Part shown: in pieces, positions 1 to 7,109 of the stretch
How positions within the stretch are numbered: position 1 is the stretch's first letter
Layout: each line of letters opens with the position of its first letter
Assembly (NCBI GenBank): GCA_964390795.1
Contig: CAYMLQ010000210.1
Span: 1-10,208 of the forward strand
From: CAYMLQ01 sp964390795
Lineage (GTDB): Bacteria > Verrucomicrobiota > Kiritimatiellia > RFP12 > UBA1067
Direction of reading: 5' to 3'
DNA: 10,208 nucleotides
The notes under the pieces: generated by a model
What the model saw: only the letters and a program-made list of their open reading frames with translations
The model's database searches: none
What the model was told of the DNA's origin: nothing
Position numbers and translations under genes: made by a program

Positions 1-139
1 TGTTCGACTGGCCGGCGAGGATGAAGACTTGCAGCGGCTTTCCCTGAAGCTGAGCCGCGAGGACACAGGTGGTGAGCGAGAGAAGCGCTCGCGTGGGGAG
101 GATGCTCGTGTGTTTCATGACTGTTTTAAGCGTTTTCAT
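1..139 (-). CDS. SASA-domain (sialate O-acetylesterase-like) secreted esterase, N-terminal part
   Basis: Partial gene running off the left edge; 46 codons are visible. The N-terminus is a Lys-rich segment, a hydrophobic stretch (ALLSLTTCVLAA) and then LQVFILAGQSN, ending at the window border. The hydrophobic strand leading into GQSN is the start of the SASA/DUF303 fold of the SGNH-type carbohydrate O-acetylesterases, where this Ser is the catalytic nucleophile. By family knowledge the enzyme removes acetyl groups from sugars outside the cytoplasm; members in this kind of bacterium usually act on plant or algal glycans rather than sialic acid. It follows the 550-residue gene by 13 bp on the same strand, so it is probably the fourth gene of the operon. 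Two in-frame ATGs (139 and 118) are possible; neither has a clear Shine-Dalgarno. The substrate and the rest of the catalytic triad lie outside the window. Confidence 0.8.
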   Translation of the reverse strand, partial: MKTLKTVMKHTSILPTRALLSLTTCVLAAQLQGKPLQVFILAGQSN

Positions 140-152
140 TTTTCGGTGGTTC

Positions 153-1805
153 TCACGGCATGGATTGACGGGTGACGATCGGGACGTAGCCGACCTCGAA
201 GCCCTTGGGCGGGGTGACCAGAAGCGCGGGGTCCAGGGCGACCAGCTTCCCGCGCGTGGGCGGCGCCATGTAGTCGCGGTCAAGGGGCCAGTGCGCGTGC
301 ATCTTTTCAACAAACGCCTGTAGCTTGGCCTTCTTGTCGGCGCTCCAGGCGTATTGCTGGAAGGAGGGTTGGTCGACGAAGCGGTACCAAGAGTACGTCA
401 CCACCGAACCATCGACCAGGCGCGCGGTGAAGGGGCCGAGTTTTGGGCCGGGCTGGGCCCAGGCGCCGGAGGCGGGCGAGGTGTAGGGCTTGCCGGGCGT
501 GGCCAGCTTGAACGGTTGTGTGTGCAGCTTGGTTTCGGCGGGCACCTCGGCGGGGCTGATGGCGAGGCGCTCTTCGCCGACGTGCTTGTAATACTGCGGG
601 AACAAGCCCGCCGCGGCGAGCGTGTTGGTGAACCATTGCAAGCCCCAGACATTGCCATCGAAAATCCGCGTGTCGAAGGCGCGCTCGACGCCGACCATTT
701 TTTTGCCGGCTTGGTCGTAGCGCGTGGTGCGGGTGTTGAGCTTGGGTTTCCATGCGCCCTTTTCGTCGAAGCGTCCGGAGCAGGCGGGGCCGCCGTTGCG
801 CCAGGCTTTGAAGGCGTCTTGGAGGGCGGCCTTCGAGTAGTAGGTGACGTCTTGCACAAGGTAGGCGCGGCCTGCGGCATCCACGGGGAACTGGAGTTTG
901 GGCAGCTTGGAATAGACGGTGCCCTGCGCGTCGGGGGCGTCGAAGCGCGGGACGGTGTTGATCTCCATGGCGCCGCCGCCCATGAGGCCGGGGCGGGCGT
1001 CGAGCCCTCGGCCATGGAGGAAGGGCTCGTTGAAGAGCTTGCCGATTTTGCTCCATGTCTCCGGAATATAGTAGGCAATGGGGCCTTTGAAGTTGGACGC
1101 GCTGAGGAAACAGGTCCAGCTTTGGTCGCCCGTCGGCGGATCGCCCGCGGTGGGATCGGTGAAGGGCAACGCCATCCACGTGTAGCCGAGGAACTCGCCG
1201 TTGGGATTGCCTTGGAACGGCAGCGCATCGGGAGGTATCAGCAGACAGTTGCTGAGCTGCGCGATGCCGAGGCGCTGGTCAGGCAGCGCCTCGTTGCTGT
1301 AAAAGAAAGACCACCCCGGCGAACCGACTTCGTAGTCGTAGCATTGCGGCGTGCCGTTCATGCTGAACTTCGGCGGGCCGTAGCGGAAATGGTTGCGGGC
1401 CCAATAACCCAGACCGCCTTCCACGGTTTGGAAGACGCTGCTCCACGTGGGGCCGCGCTCCTTCCACGTGCGGGCCAGCGTCCCTTCCGGCGCGAGCGGC
1501 TTGTCTTTGTTGTCGGAGTTGTCCGGCTGAATCCAGGAACTGGGCAGGCCGATCTGGAAATTGGCCAGCGGTTGTTCCACCAGCGGCCAGACCGCGGCGT
1601 AGAAGCCCATGCCCGCGCTGTAGGCGGAGCGGGGCGGGTGCTTCTCATGGCCGAAGCCGATATAGCCGTGAAGCCCTTGGGAGTGCGCGGTGACTTGGGC
1701 ACCCTCAGCGCTCCTCACTTTCGGCTTGTCTTGTCCGGCACAGGTCCAGGACAGGAGCAAGAGGATGGCGGCGGTTAATGCCGCTCGCATGTTTCTTTCA
1801 TTCAT
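153..1805 (-). CDS. secreted protein of unknown family, 550 aa
   Basis: I do not recognise this family. Residues 1-24 form a signal peptide: two Arg and one Glu, a run of Leu/Ile, then a cleavage-like TCAG/QD. There is no lipobox and no later membrane segment, so the mature protein should be soluble and exported. It is rich in Trp, Tyr, Phe, Pro and Gly. It has four mature Cys (about 155, 187, 232, 342), enough for two disulfides. The C-terminus (about 520-548) is a compact Pro/Val-rich segment ending in GYVPIVTRQ. No glycosidase, esterase or binding motif could be assigned. The start at 1805 is supported by AGGAG (1811-1815) five bases upstream and by an 8-bp overlap with the transporter stop (ATGAATGA), which suggests translational coupling. 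Lying between a transporter and an esterase in a glycan operon, it may be a new carbohydrate-active or binding protein, but that is inference only. Confidence 0.85.
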   Translation of the reverse strand: MNERNMRAALTAAILLLLSWTCAGQDKPKVRSAEGAQVTAHSQGLHGYIGFGHEKHPPRSAYSAGMGFYAAVWPLVEQPLANFQIGLPSSWIQPDNSDNKDKPLAPEGTLARTWKERGPTWSSVFQTVEGGLGYWARNHFRYGPPKFSMNGTPQCYDYEVGSPGWSFFYSNEALPDQRLGIAQLSNCLLIPPDALPFQGNPNGEFLGYTWMALPFTDPTAGDPPTGDQSWTCFLSASNFKGPIAYYIPETWSKIGKLFNEPFLHGRGLDARPGLMGGGAMEINTVPRFDAPDAQGTVYSKLPKLQFPVDAAGRAYLVQDVTYYSKAALQDAFKAWRNGGPACSGRFDEKGAWKPKLNTRTTRYDQAGKKMVGVERAFDTRIFDGNVWGLQWFTNTLAAAGLFPQYYKHVGEERLAISPAEVPAETKLHTQPFKLATPGKPYTSPASGAWAQPGPKLGPFTARLVDGSVVTYSWYRFVDQPSFQQYAWSADKKAKLQAFVEKMHAHWPLDRDYMAPPTRGKLVALDPALLVTPPKGFEVGYVPIVTRQSMP

Positions 1806-2751
1806 GGACGCTCCTGTAAGAAGCCCTTATCACGGCGCAACAAATGAGAAGTCCGCCGCAAAGCGTACGCGACGAAGGCGCTTCATTCAGCAGCAGCCAC
1901 GCTAACAGAATACCATAAACGGGCTCCAAGCCGAAGGCCACGCCCACTGTTTGAGCGCGCAGATGCCGCAGGCTCGCGATCGCCAGCCCCTGCGCAAGCG
2001 CGGTAAAAACGACTCCGAGCACAAAGAGGAGCAGCACGTCGCGCCCGGTGGCGGCGCCCGGCCCTCTCAGTGCCAAAGGCAACACGCACAGGAAGGCAAA
2101 TGCCTGTTGGTAGAGCGCCACCGTGAGCGCCGGATAAACGCGCACATAAGAGCGGCTCAGAAGCGAAATGACAGCGAACGTAAAGGCGGAAAGAAGCCCC
2201 CACAGCACGCCTTGAGCGACCTGTTTCCCGGCGTCCGAAGACGGCGTCACCAAAACCAGCCCGGCCATCACGATGAACGCCGTGATCACGTCGTGCGGGC
2301 GCAGACGATCACCGAAGACCAAAGGTTCTAGGAAGGTAATGAACAGCGGAAAAGTCGAGAACGCCAACAGTCCGACGGCCACCGTAGACACCTGGATCGC
2401 GGCAAAAAAGGCGACCCAATGCACAGCGAGGATGGCACCCGAGAGAGCCAGAAGGAGAAGGTCTTTCCGGCTTCGCAACCGCAGGCTTGTCTTTGTAAGC
2501 GACACGGCGACCAACAAGGCAAGACTTCCAAACAAAGTCCGCCCGCATGTGATTACGATGGGGCTCGTTGCGACAAACTTGGCAAACAGGCCAGCCCCGC
2601 CGGCCAAGATCACCGCGAGGTGGAGCTGCATCATACCAAACCGGGACGCTGACTCGGAATGAGCGTGCGGCGCACCCAGCCGCGCGAGCCGCAGAGCGGC
2701 GAGGCGTAGGAGTTTGGGTTTGTTAGGTCTCATCACGTGTGCAGCATTCAT
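1798..2751 (-). CDS. EamA/DMT-family 10-TM membrane transporter
   Basis: Inner-membrane permease of the drug/metabolite transporter superfamily, built from two EamA repeats. About ten hydrophobic segments can be counted, beginning near residue 41 (MQLHLAVILAGG) and ending near 311. Each half closes with the family's LEP motif: residues 141-143 in the first half, and LEPVYGILLAWLLLNE at 275-290 in the second. Members move small metabolites such as amino acids, nucleotides or sugars; the substrate cannot be predicted here. The ATG at 2751 overlaps the glycosidase stop as ATGA, implying coupling. However, the first 40 residues are Arg-rich and unusual for the family, so the double ATG at residues 40-41 is a possible alternative start, though it has no Shine-Dalgarno. 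The gene also overlaps the next start by 8 bp. A DMT permease inside a secreted-enzyme operon suggests uptake or efflux of a product of the pathway. Confidence 0.9.
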   Translation of the reverse strand: MNAAHVMRPNKPKLLRLAALRLARLGAPHAHSESASRFGMMQLHLAVILAGGAGLFAKFVATSPIVITCGRTLFGSLALLVAVSLTKTSLRLRSRKDLLLLALSGAILAVHWVAFFAAIQVSTVAVGLLAFSTFPLFITFLEPLVFGDRLRPHDVITAFIVMAGLVLVTPSSDAGKQVAQGVLWGLLSAFTFAVISLLSRSYVRVYPALTVALYQQAFAFLCVLPLALRGPGAATGRDVLLLFVLGVVFTALAQGLAIASLRHLRAQTVGVAFGLEPVYGILLAWLLLNEAPSSRTLCGGLLICCAVIRASYRSVHE

Positions 2752-4493
2752 GGCTTGGAGGCGGCGATTGGCGTAAAGACGAGTCCGTCAACGAACGCGT
2801 TCGTCTTGAAAAATGACGCGTCGCACACGGGCTTCCCGGCGAGCGTGAGGTTCTCGAAGGCGAGGTTGCGGATGCGCGCGTCGGGCTGGCCCCAAAGAAT
2901 TTGCGGTTCGCCCAGCACGCTGGGCGCGGCGATGGCGATGTTCTGGAAAAGGATGCCTGACACGTCTCCGGCTTTGCGCCTCTCTGCGTCTTTCGAATAG
3001 GGCTCCGGCATGGTCATGCAGAGGAAGAACTGCTGCAGGGTCGGCCGGGAATCTTCAATGTTGATGTTGCGGAAGAGCACACCTGCCCCTGCGGCGCCTC
3101 CGCCCTCCCCGCGCATGTTGAAGACCCGGCCGCCGCTCCAGCGGTGCCATTTGGCGCGCGCATAGATCACATCGCAATCTTCCACCACCATTGTGCGGTC
3201 CGTCAGATTCGGCAGGCTGCTCAGAACAAACGACGAACCATTGGCGTCGTTCCAAAGCACGGTGCGGCGGATGCCCAGGCCGTTGACATACAGTGAGTCA
3301 TCCTGGGTACGGAGAAAGCAGTCCTCGATCAGGGTGTTGCCGAAAGGATTGATCCCGTCGCCATTCGCGCGCCAGGTGAAGATCTTGGCCCACTTCACCT
3401 CGTTGGGATGACCCGCTTTGTAGGGGCTCACCAGCATGAGCGAGTGCGTCGCCGAGTCGGCGATGGTGATGCCTTCTACGCGTGTATCCGTGGTGCCAAC
3501 CAACTCGATCGGACGGTACAGCCCATGCTCCTTCTCTGAGATCGCCGGCTCCACGTACTTCGGATGTTTGGTCCGCGCGCCTGACAAGGTGCCGAGCCCG
3601 AAGATGCGGATGTGATGTCCATCGCCCCATTTGCGGTTGGAGAGTGTGCCGTAGACCATCGCGTCTCCGGGGATGTAATAGGCACGGTTCGCGTGAAGCG
3701 GGAAGGCCAGCCCGACATCGTGAACCCCCGGCAGAAAGTAGAGCGTGGTCCAAGGCCCTTCGGAGGGTGGCGTCTCACCGGGCTTCACGGTCCATACGCC
3801 AGGATCACCAGGCTTGGGCTTGCCGGACAACGGCGGATTGGCAAAGATTGAGACCGTGTGAAGCGGCGGGCCTTTGTAGCCCTTTCCCGTGTCCTGCCCG
3901 TCCATCTGGCCATCGATATCGACAGCGACAAGGCACGGGTGATCGAGCCTGACAAGAACCTTGCCGTCCTTGACGGAGCACGCGGACGCCTTGCGTTGCG
4001 GATGAACGGCTGCGGCATGAATCGGCTGACCGTTGACGCGTGCGATTTCGACCTCTGCGGCACCGGCGGTCTCAAAATTCACGTAGGCGTGCGTCCAGCC
4101 CGCCAGGGTGTCGAAGTAGGCGTCCGTCTTCTTTGCGACGGTCTTGCAGACCGTCTCCCAAGCGAAGGCGCTCTGCCACTCGCTGCCAGCGCGTGCAGAG
4201 CGCACGCGCACGCTGTAATGCTCCGAGGCTGCGAGCCCCGGCACGGGCGGATACACAACGAGTCCGTCGGCGGCTGAGGAAACCGCCCTGCTCGCTTCAG
4301 CCCCTGCACCGGCGTCACTGCGCAGAGCGGCCGCGTCGGCCGCAGGCACGGCAGCCACCATGCAGGCGGACATTAGCACGGCGAAGATGCGTGGGGCCTC
4401 GTCCCAGGCTTGGCCGAGCCTAGCCACCAAGCGCCTCAGCCGCTCCTGAAACGCCGGGCTGGCGTAGTCGTAACACATGCGTAGACCGCTCAT
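2748..4493 (-). CDS. secreted right-handed beta-helix glycoside hydrolase, GH49/GH28-like
   Basis: First gene of the minus-strand operon, 581 aa from the chosen start. A hydrophobic signal-like segment (about 35-56, IFAVLMSACMVAAVPAADA) is followed by a beta-sandwich-like region (about 75-220) and then a beta-helix with repeated short strands (about 250-575). The helix contains NGDG at 377-380 and QDD at 397-399. These match the catalytic Asp and Asp-Asp pair of inverting GH28/GH49 enzymes. The 19-residue spacing from the first to the second Asp agrees with GH49 dextranases (376/395/396 in the Penicillium enzyme, from memory) rather than the 21 of typical GH28 polygalacturonases. An N-terminal sandwich also fits GH49. 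Substrate is therefore unproven: an alpha-glucan or a uronan. The frame stays open up to an ATG at 4574, but the extra 27 codons have weaker third-position GC and overlap promoter elements, so 4493 is preferred. A GTG at residue 23 with GAGG upstream is a third option. Confidence 0.82.
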   Translation of the reverse strand: MSGLRMCYDYASPAFQERLRRLVARLGQAWDEAPRIFAVLMSACMVAAVPAADAAALRSDAGAGAEASRAVSSAADGLVVYPPVPGLAASEHYSVRVRSARAGSEWQSAFAWETVCKTVAKKTDAYFDTLAGWTHAYVNFETAGAAEVEIARVNGQPIHAAAVHPQRKASACSVKDGKVLVRLDHPCLVAVDIDGQMDGQDTGKGYKGPPLHTVSIFANPPLSGKPKPGDPGVWTVKPGETPPSEGPWTTLYFLPGVHDVGLAFPLHANRAYYIPGDAMVYGTLSNRKWGDGHHIRIFGLGTLSGARTKHPKYVEPAISEKEHGLYRPIELVGTTDTRVEGITIADSATHSLMLVSPYKAGHPNEVKWAKIFTWRANGDGINPFGNTLIEDCFLRTQDDSLYVNGLGIRRTVLWNDANGSSFVLSSLPNLTDRTMVVEDCDVIYARAKWHRWSGGRVFNMRGEGGGAAGAGVLFRNINIEDSRPTLQQFFLCMTMPEPYSKDAERRKAGDVSGILFQNIAIAAPSVLGEPQILWGQPDARIRNLAFENLTLAGKPVCDASFFKTNAFVDGLVFTPIAASKP

Positions 4494-4500
4494 ATGGGGA

Positions 4501-4530
4501 AGTGTAGCAAGGTTGTGCCCTGATTCGCAA
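4501..4530 (-). promoter_or_regulatory. candidate promoter of the glycosidase operon (leaderless)
   Basis: Read on the minus strand: -35 TTGCGA (4530-4525), an 18-bp spacer, and extended -10 TGC-TACACT (-10 at 4506-4501). The expected transcription start, six to eight bases further on, falls on or next to the ATG at 4493, so the mRNA would be leaderless. The -10 is a good sigma70 match and the TGn extension strengthens it; the -35 matches four of six bases. Confidence 0.5.
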
Positions 4531-4565
4531 CCAGCAGACGCGATCAAGTTTTTCGGGGACGGGGC

Positions 4566-4595
4566 TTGACTCATTCTGTACCCCCCCCATAAAAT
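4566..4595 (+). promoter_or_regulatory. candidate promoter of the PATR gene with C8 tract in its spacer
   Basis: TTGACT (4566-4571) and TAAAAT (4590-4595), each one base off the sigma70 consensus, are separated by 18 bp. The spacer contains eight consecutive C (4581-4588). Transcription should begin near 4602, leaving a leader of about 94 bases before the ATG at 4696. Loss of one C would give the ideal 17-bp spacer, so tract length could tune or switch expression. It lies back to back with the operon promoter, about 35 bp away. Confidence 0.6.
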
Positions 4596-4660
4596 AAATA
4601 TCCATTGAAGTGCTAAAGTGCTGGTTATGGCCGGTTCGAGAACGCGGGTGAACGCGTGCT

Positions 4661-4673
4661 GAAAAGCGTTTTC
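4661..4673. promoter_or_regulatory. short inverted repeat in the PATR gene leader
   Basis: GAAAAGCGTTTTC has 5-bp arms around GCG and lies 22 bases before the ATG. It vaguely resembles LacI-family operators, but the half-sites are offset by one base from that pattern. A second possible pairing, AACGC (4651-4655) with GCGTT (4666-4670), overlaps it, and GAACGCG occurs twice just upstream. It could be an operator or a leader hairpin; the evidence is weak. Confidence 0.25.
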
Positions 4674-4695
4674 CTGTCATTGAAAGAAAGAACCT

Positions 4696-7014
4696 ATGAA
4701 ACGATCCTGTATGCTTCTTCGCGGAACGCACGTTGTCGCCCTCGGAGTGCTTCTCGCCGTATCGGCAACCCCAGCATCTGCCGGCACCCTCTACTGGAAC
4801 GGGGTGAACAATGGCACGGGTGACTTTAACGACGCCACCAACTGGTCGACTGATCCTGGGGCCACGACCCCGAATCCTCTGGCCAAACCAGGCACGGCGG
4901 ACGATGTGTTGTTCAACATCTCGACGGTGAATACGGCTCAGACCAACCAACTGGCCAACACTGCACAAACGGTTAAATCCTTGACCTTTGAGTCGAGCGG
5001 TACCACGGTGATCGACCGTAATACGACACTCGCGGACACAGGTACGACAACCCTGACGCTTGCAAGCGGCGGCGGCATTGCGGTGGGCGCTGTTGCGGGA
5101 GCAGTCAGGATCGGTGGCCTGGCGGAGGGTGGTTTGAATGACAAAAATCGCGTTGCAGTAACGCCGTCGGGCAACTTCACCATCACCCATAATGGGAGTA
5201 ATGCGCTTGCTATCGGGCGTGCAGTTATCCCCGCCATTAACCTGGGCCGCATAACCGTCGAGCTCAACGGATCAGGTTCTGGCACGACCGAGTATGGGCA
5301 AGGCCTTGGCCAGTCATCTGGTACCACAAACAATCTCGTTATCAATTCGAGTGGTACAGGCGTCCATTATTTTCGTGGGGCCCAAACCGTCTCTTCAGTT
5401 ACGATCTATCAAGGAAAGGTAGGCGCTCGAGGCAGCCACATTTTTGGCGCTTCCACCCCTGTGACCTTCAGAGGCGGAGCTTTCGGGGCGATCCAGTCAG
5501 TTCGCAGCCAGGCCAACCCCCTCACAATCAGCGGCGACTTCCAGCTTGGGGGGGTGTCCATCCCGGCAGGCACACTCATCACGGCACAAGGCGGGTCCGG
5601 TACCACTTTCTCAGGCACTGTTGATCTGGACGGTGGTACCCGGACGATTACCCTAGGCGGCGGCGGTAACACCTTCAGCGGGGTGCTCTCGAATGGCGGA
5701 CTCATCGTCGCGACCACGGGAAGCGCCTATACGCTAGATCTTTCGGGGACCAACATCTACGCTGGCGGGACAACGATCAATTCCAACGCCACGCTGCGCT
5801 TGAGTCACGCCACAGACACACTGAAAGACGATGGAGCCATCAACGTCAACGGCGGCACGCTGAACGTCGACAATCCGGATACGGTTGGCGCAGTCACGCT
5901 CATCTCCGGCACGATTTCCGGCGACAGCGCCTTGACGGGTAGTAGCTACGCCGTAAAAAGCGGCACGGTCAGCACCGTCCTTGCCGGCAGCGGCGTTACC
6001 TTGACCAAAACCACCGAAGGCATGGTCACGCTTTCCGGACCGAACACCTACGACGGGCTCACCACTGTGAGCGCCGGCACGCTCACCTTGGGTCATGCCA
6101 CGGACACTCTGGATGGAGACATCTCCGTCAGCGGCGGCACGCTGAATGTCGACAATCCGGATACGGTTGGCGTCGTCACGCTTATCTCCGGCACGATTTC
6201 CGGCGACAGCGCCTTGACGGGCAGCAGCTACGACGTGAGAACCGGCACGGTCAGCGCCGTGCTTGCCGGCAGCGGCGTTACCTTGACCAAGACCACCGGC
6301 GGCGCGGTTGTCCTTTCCGGCATCAGCACCTACAACGGCGGCACCTTCCTCAACGAAGGAAGGCTCGGCCTTCGGAATAGCAATGCTCCGCTTGGCGCTG
6401 GCACGGTCACGATCAATGGCGGAGCCATCGGCTCGGTGGTGAGCCCGCGAAGCCTTTCCAACAAGCTCATTATCAACACTGACTTCCAGCTTGGCGGGGT
6501 AAACGCGCCTGGTTTTGGAAATTCCTACACCACCTTCAATGGCGATGTGGATCTGGGCGGCGGCACCCGGACAATTTCCCTTGCCGACAGCGCCACCTTC
6601 AACGGCGAGATTTCAAACGGCGGACTCATGATCGTCGCGAACCCGACCAGCCGAGTGCTGACGCTTGGGGCCAACTCGGTCTCGACCTACACCGGGCCCA
6701 CCACGCTCTCTTCCGGCACGCTGATCGTGAACGGCACCCTCGGCGACACCCCGGTCACGGTCGAGGCGGGCTTGCTGGAGCTGGCCCGCATGAACGCGCT
6801 TTCTTCCGCCACGGCGCTGGATATCCGCTCCGGGGCGGAAGTCCGCTTGTCGTTCGCGGGCACGAACGTGATCGCTTCGCTCACGGTCAACGGCGAACTC
6901 AAGAAGCGCGGCGTCTATGCCGCCGGCAGCCTGTCCGGACTGACGGGAACGGCGGGGGCGTATCTGCAGACTCTGGGCCCGCCGCCGAAGGGGACCCTGG
7001 TGTCTGTTCAGTAG
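4696..7014 (+). CDS. autotransporter-associated beta-strand repeat (PATR) secreted protein
   Basis: Exported beta-solenoid protein, 772 aa. Residues 1-29 form a signal peptide (MKRS, hydrophobic core, ASA/G cleavage). The mature N-terminus has the LYWNG...GDFNDATNWS opening typical of large PATR proteins in PVC-group bacteria. The body is low in Cys and rich in Gly, Thr and Ser, with many PATR units of the form GG-T--LSG-NTY-G-T-V-AGTL (clear near 335-375, 430-460, 530-555 and 650-690). The C-terminus (about 700-765) follows the usual ending of the family: an L-I-SGAEV-LSF-GTN strand, then NGELKKRGVY. No outer-membrane barrel, PEP-CTERM or LPXTG-like anchor is visible, so how it is held or released is unknown. 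A purine-rich stretch (4682-4690) may serve as a weak ribosome site. PATR domains usually passively display or extend surface structures; an enzymatic role is unlikely. It is transcribed away from the glycosidase operon. Confidence 0.88.
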   Translation: MKRSCMLLRGTHVVALGVLLAVSATPASAGTLYWNGVNNGTGDFNDATNWSTDPGATTPNPLAKPGTADDVLFNISTVNTAQTNQLANTAQTVKSLTFESSGTTVIDRNTTLADTGTTTLTLASGGGIAVGAVAGAVRIGGLAEGGLNDKNRVAVTPSGNFTITHNGSNALAIGRAVIPAINLGRITVELNGSGSGTTEYGQGLGQSSGTTNNLVINSSGTGVHYFRGAQTVSSVTIYQGKVGARGSHIFGASTPVTFRGGAFGAIQSVRSQANPLTISGDFQLGGVSIPAGTLITAQGGSGTTFSGTVDLDGGTRTITLGGGGNTFSGVLSNGGLIVATTGSAYTLDLSGTNIYAGGTTINSNATLRLSHATDTLKDDGAINVNGGTLNVDNPDTVGAVTLISGTISGDSALTGSSYAVKSGTVSTVLAGSGVTLTKTTEGMVTLSGPNTYDGLTTVSAGTLTLGHATDTLDGDISVSGGTLNVDNPDTVGVVTLISGTISGDSALTGSSYDVRTGTVSAVLAGSGVTLTKTTGGAVVLSGISTYNGGTFLNEGRLGLRNSNAPLGAGTVTINGGAIGSVVSPRSLSNKLIINTDFQLGGVNAPGFGNSYTTFNGDVDLGGGTRTISLADSATFNGEISNGGLMIVANPTSRVLTLGANSVSTYTGPTTLSSGTLIVNGTLGDTPVTVEAGLLELARMNALSSATALDIRSGAEVRLSFAGTNVIASLTVNGELKKRGVYAAGSLSGLTGTAGAYLQTLGPPPKGTLVSVQ
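5459..6642 (+). repeat. older outer repeat pair flanking the tandem duplication
   Basis: Residues about 255-340 (5459-5715) and 570-649 (6403-6642) are diverged copies. Shared anchors are GGA-G-, DFQLGGV, VDL-GGTRTI-L and SNGGL. With the inner duplication this gives an A-B-B-A layout. Coordinates give the full span from the first to the second copy; identity is clear at protein level and patchy at DNA level. Confidence 0.75.
5804..6345 (+). repeat. tandem internal duplication in the PATR gene (two copies)
   Basis: Copy 1 (5804-6063) and copy 2 (6092-6345) encode the same segment: HATDTL, GGTLNVDNPDTVG, LISGTISGDSALTGSSY, VLAGSGVTLTKTT. The period is 288 bp. By eye the DNA is about nine-tenths identical over most of the length, with a 6-bp deletion near the start of copy 2. 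The similarity holds at silent positions, so the duplication is recent and could expand or contract by recombination. Confidence 0.9.
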
Positions 7015-7109
7015 AGGGGCGCGGACGTGGATCTAGCTTGCCGAGAGCGTCTTTTGGCGCCAGACATCCCCTCGAGAACGCAGCTTTTACGTTCCTGCCC
7101 GTTCCGTTC
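7015..7109. other. convergent intergenic gap, no clear terminator
   Basis: Ninety-five bases lie between the PATR stop and the glycosidase stop. The only structure seen is a 7-bp inverted repeat, GAGAACG (7074-7080) with CGTTCTC (7105-7111), with a 24-base loop and no adjacent T-run. It is too weak to call as a terminator. Confidence 0.4.

Noticed and set aside
698..704. Run of seven T (A7 on the coding strand) in the unknown secreted gene, a possible slippery site
   Set aside because: The reading phase does not give a standard -1 slippery heptamer, and no stem or meaningful alternative frame follows.
354..1778. 474-codon plus-strand open frame antisense to the unknown secreted gene
   Set aside because: It mirrors the third-position GC of the minus-strand gene, has low-complexity Gly/Ala/Arg composition and no recognisable motif or ribosome site. 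The minus-strand frame has a signal peptide and operon overlaps.
2791..2804. Perfect 14-bp palindrome ACGAACGCGTTCGT
   Set aside because: It lies inside the glycosidase coding sequence near the 3' end, and one 14-bp palindrome is roughly expected by chance in 10 kb.
4420..5190. 256-codon minus-strand frame spanning the divergent promoter region
   Set aside because: It runs through both promoters and the PATR signal peptide in another frame and has no domain-like content.
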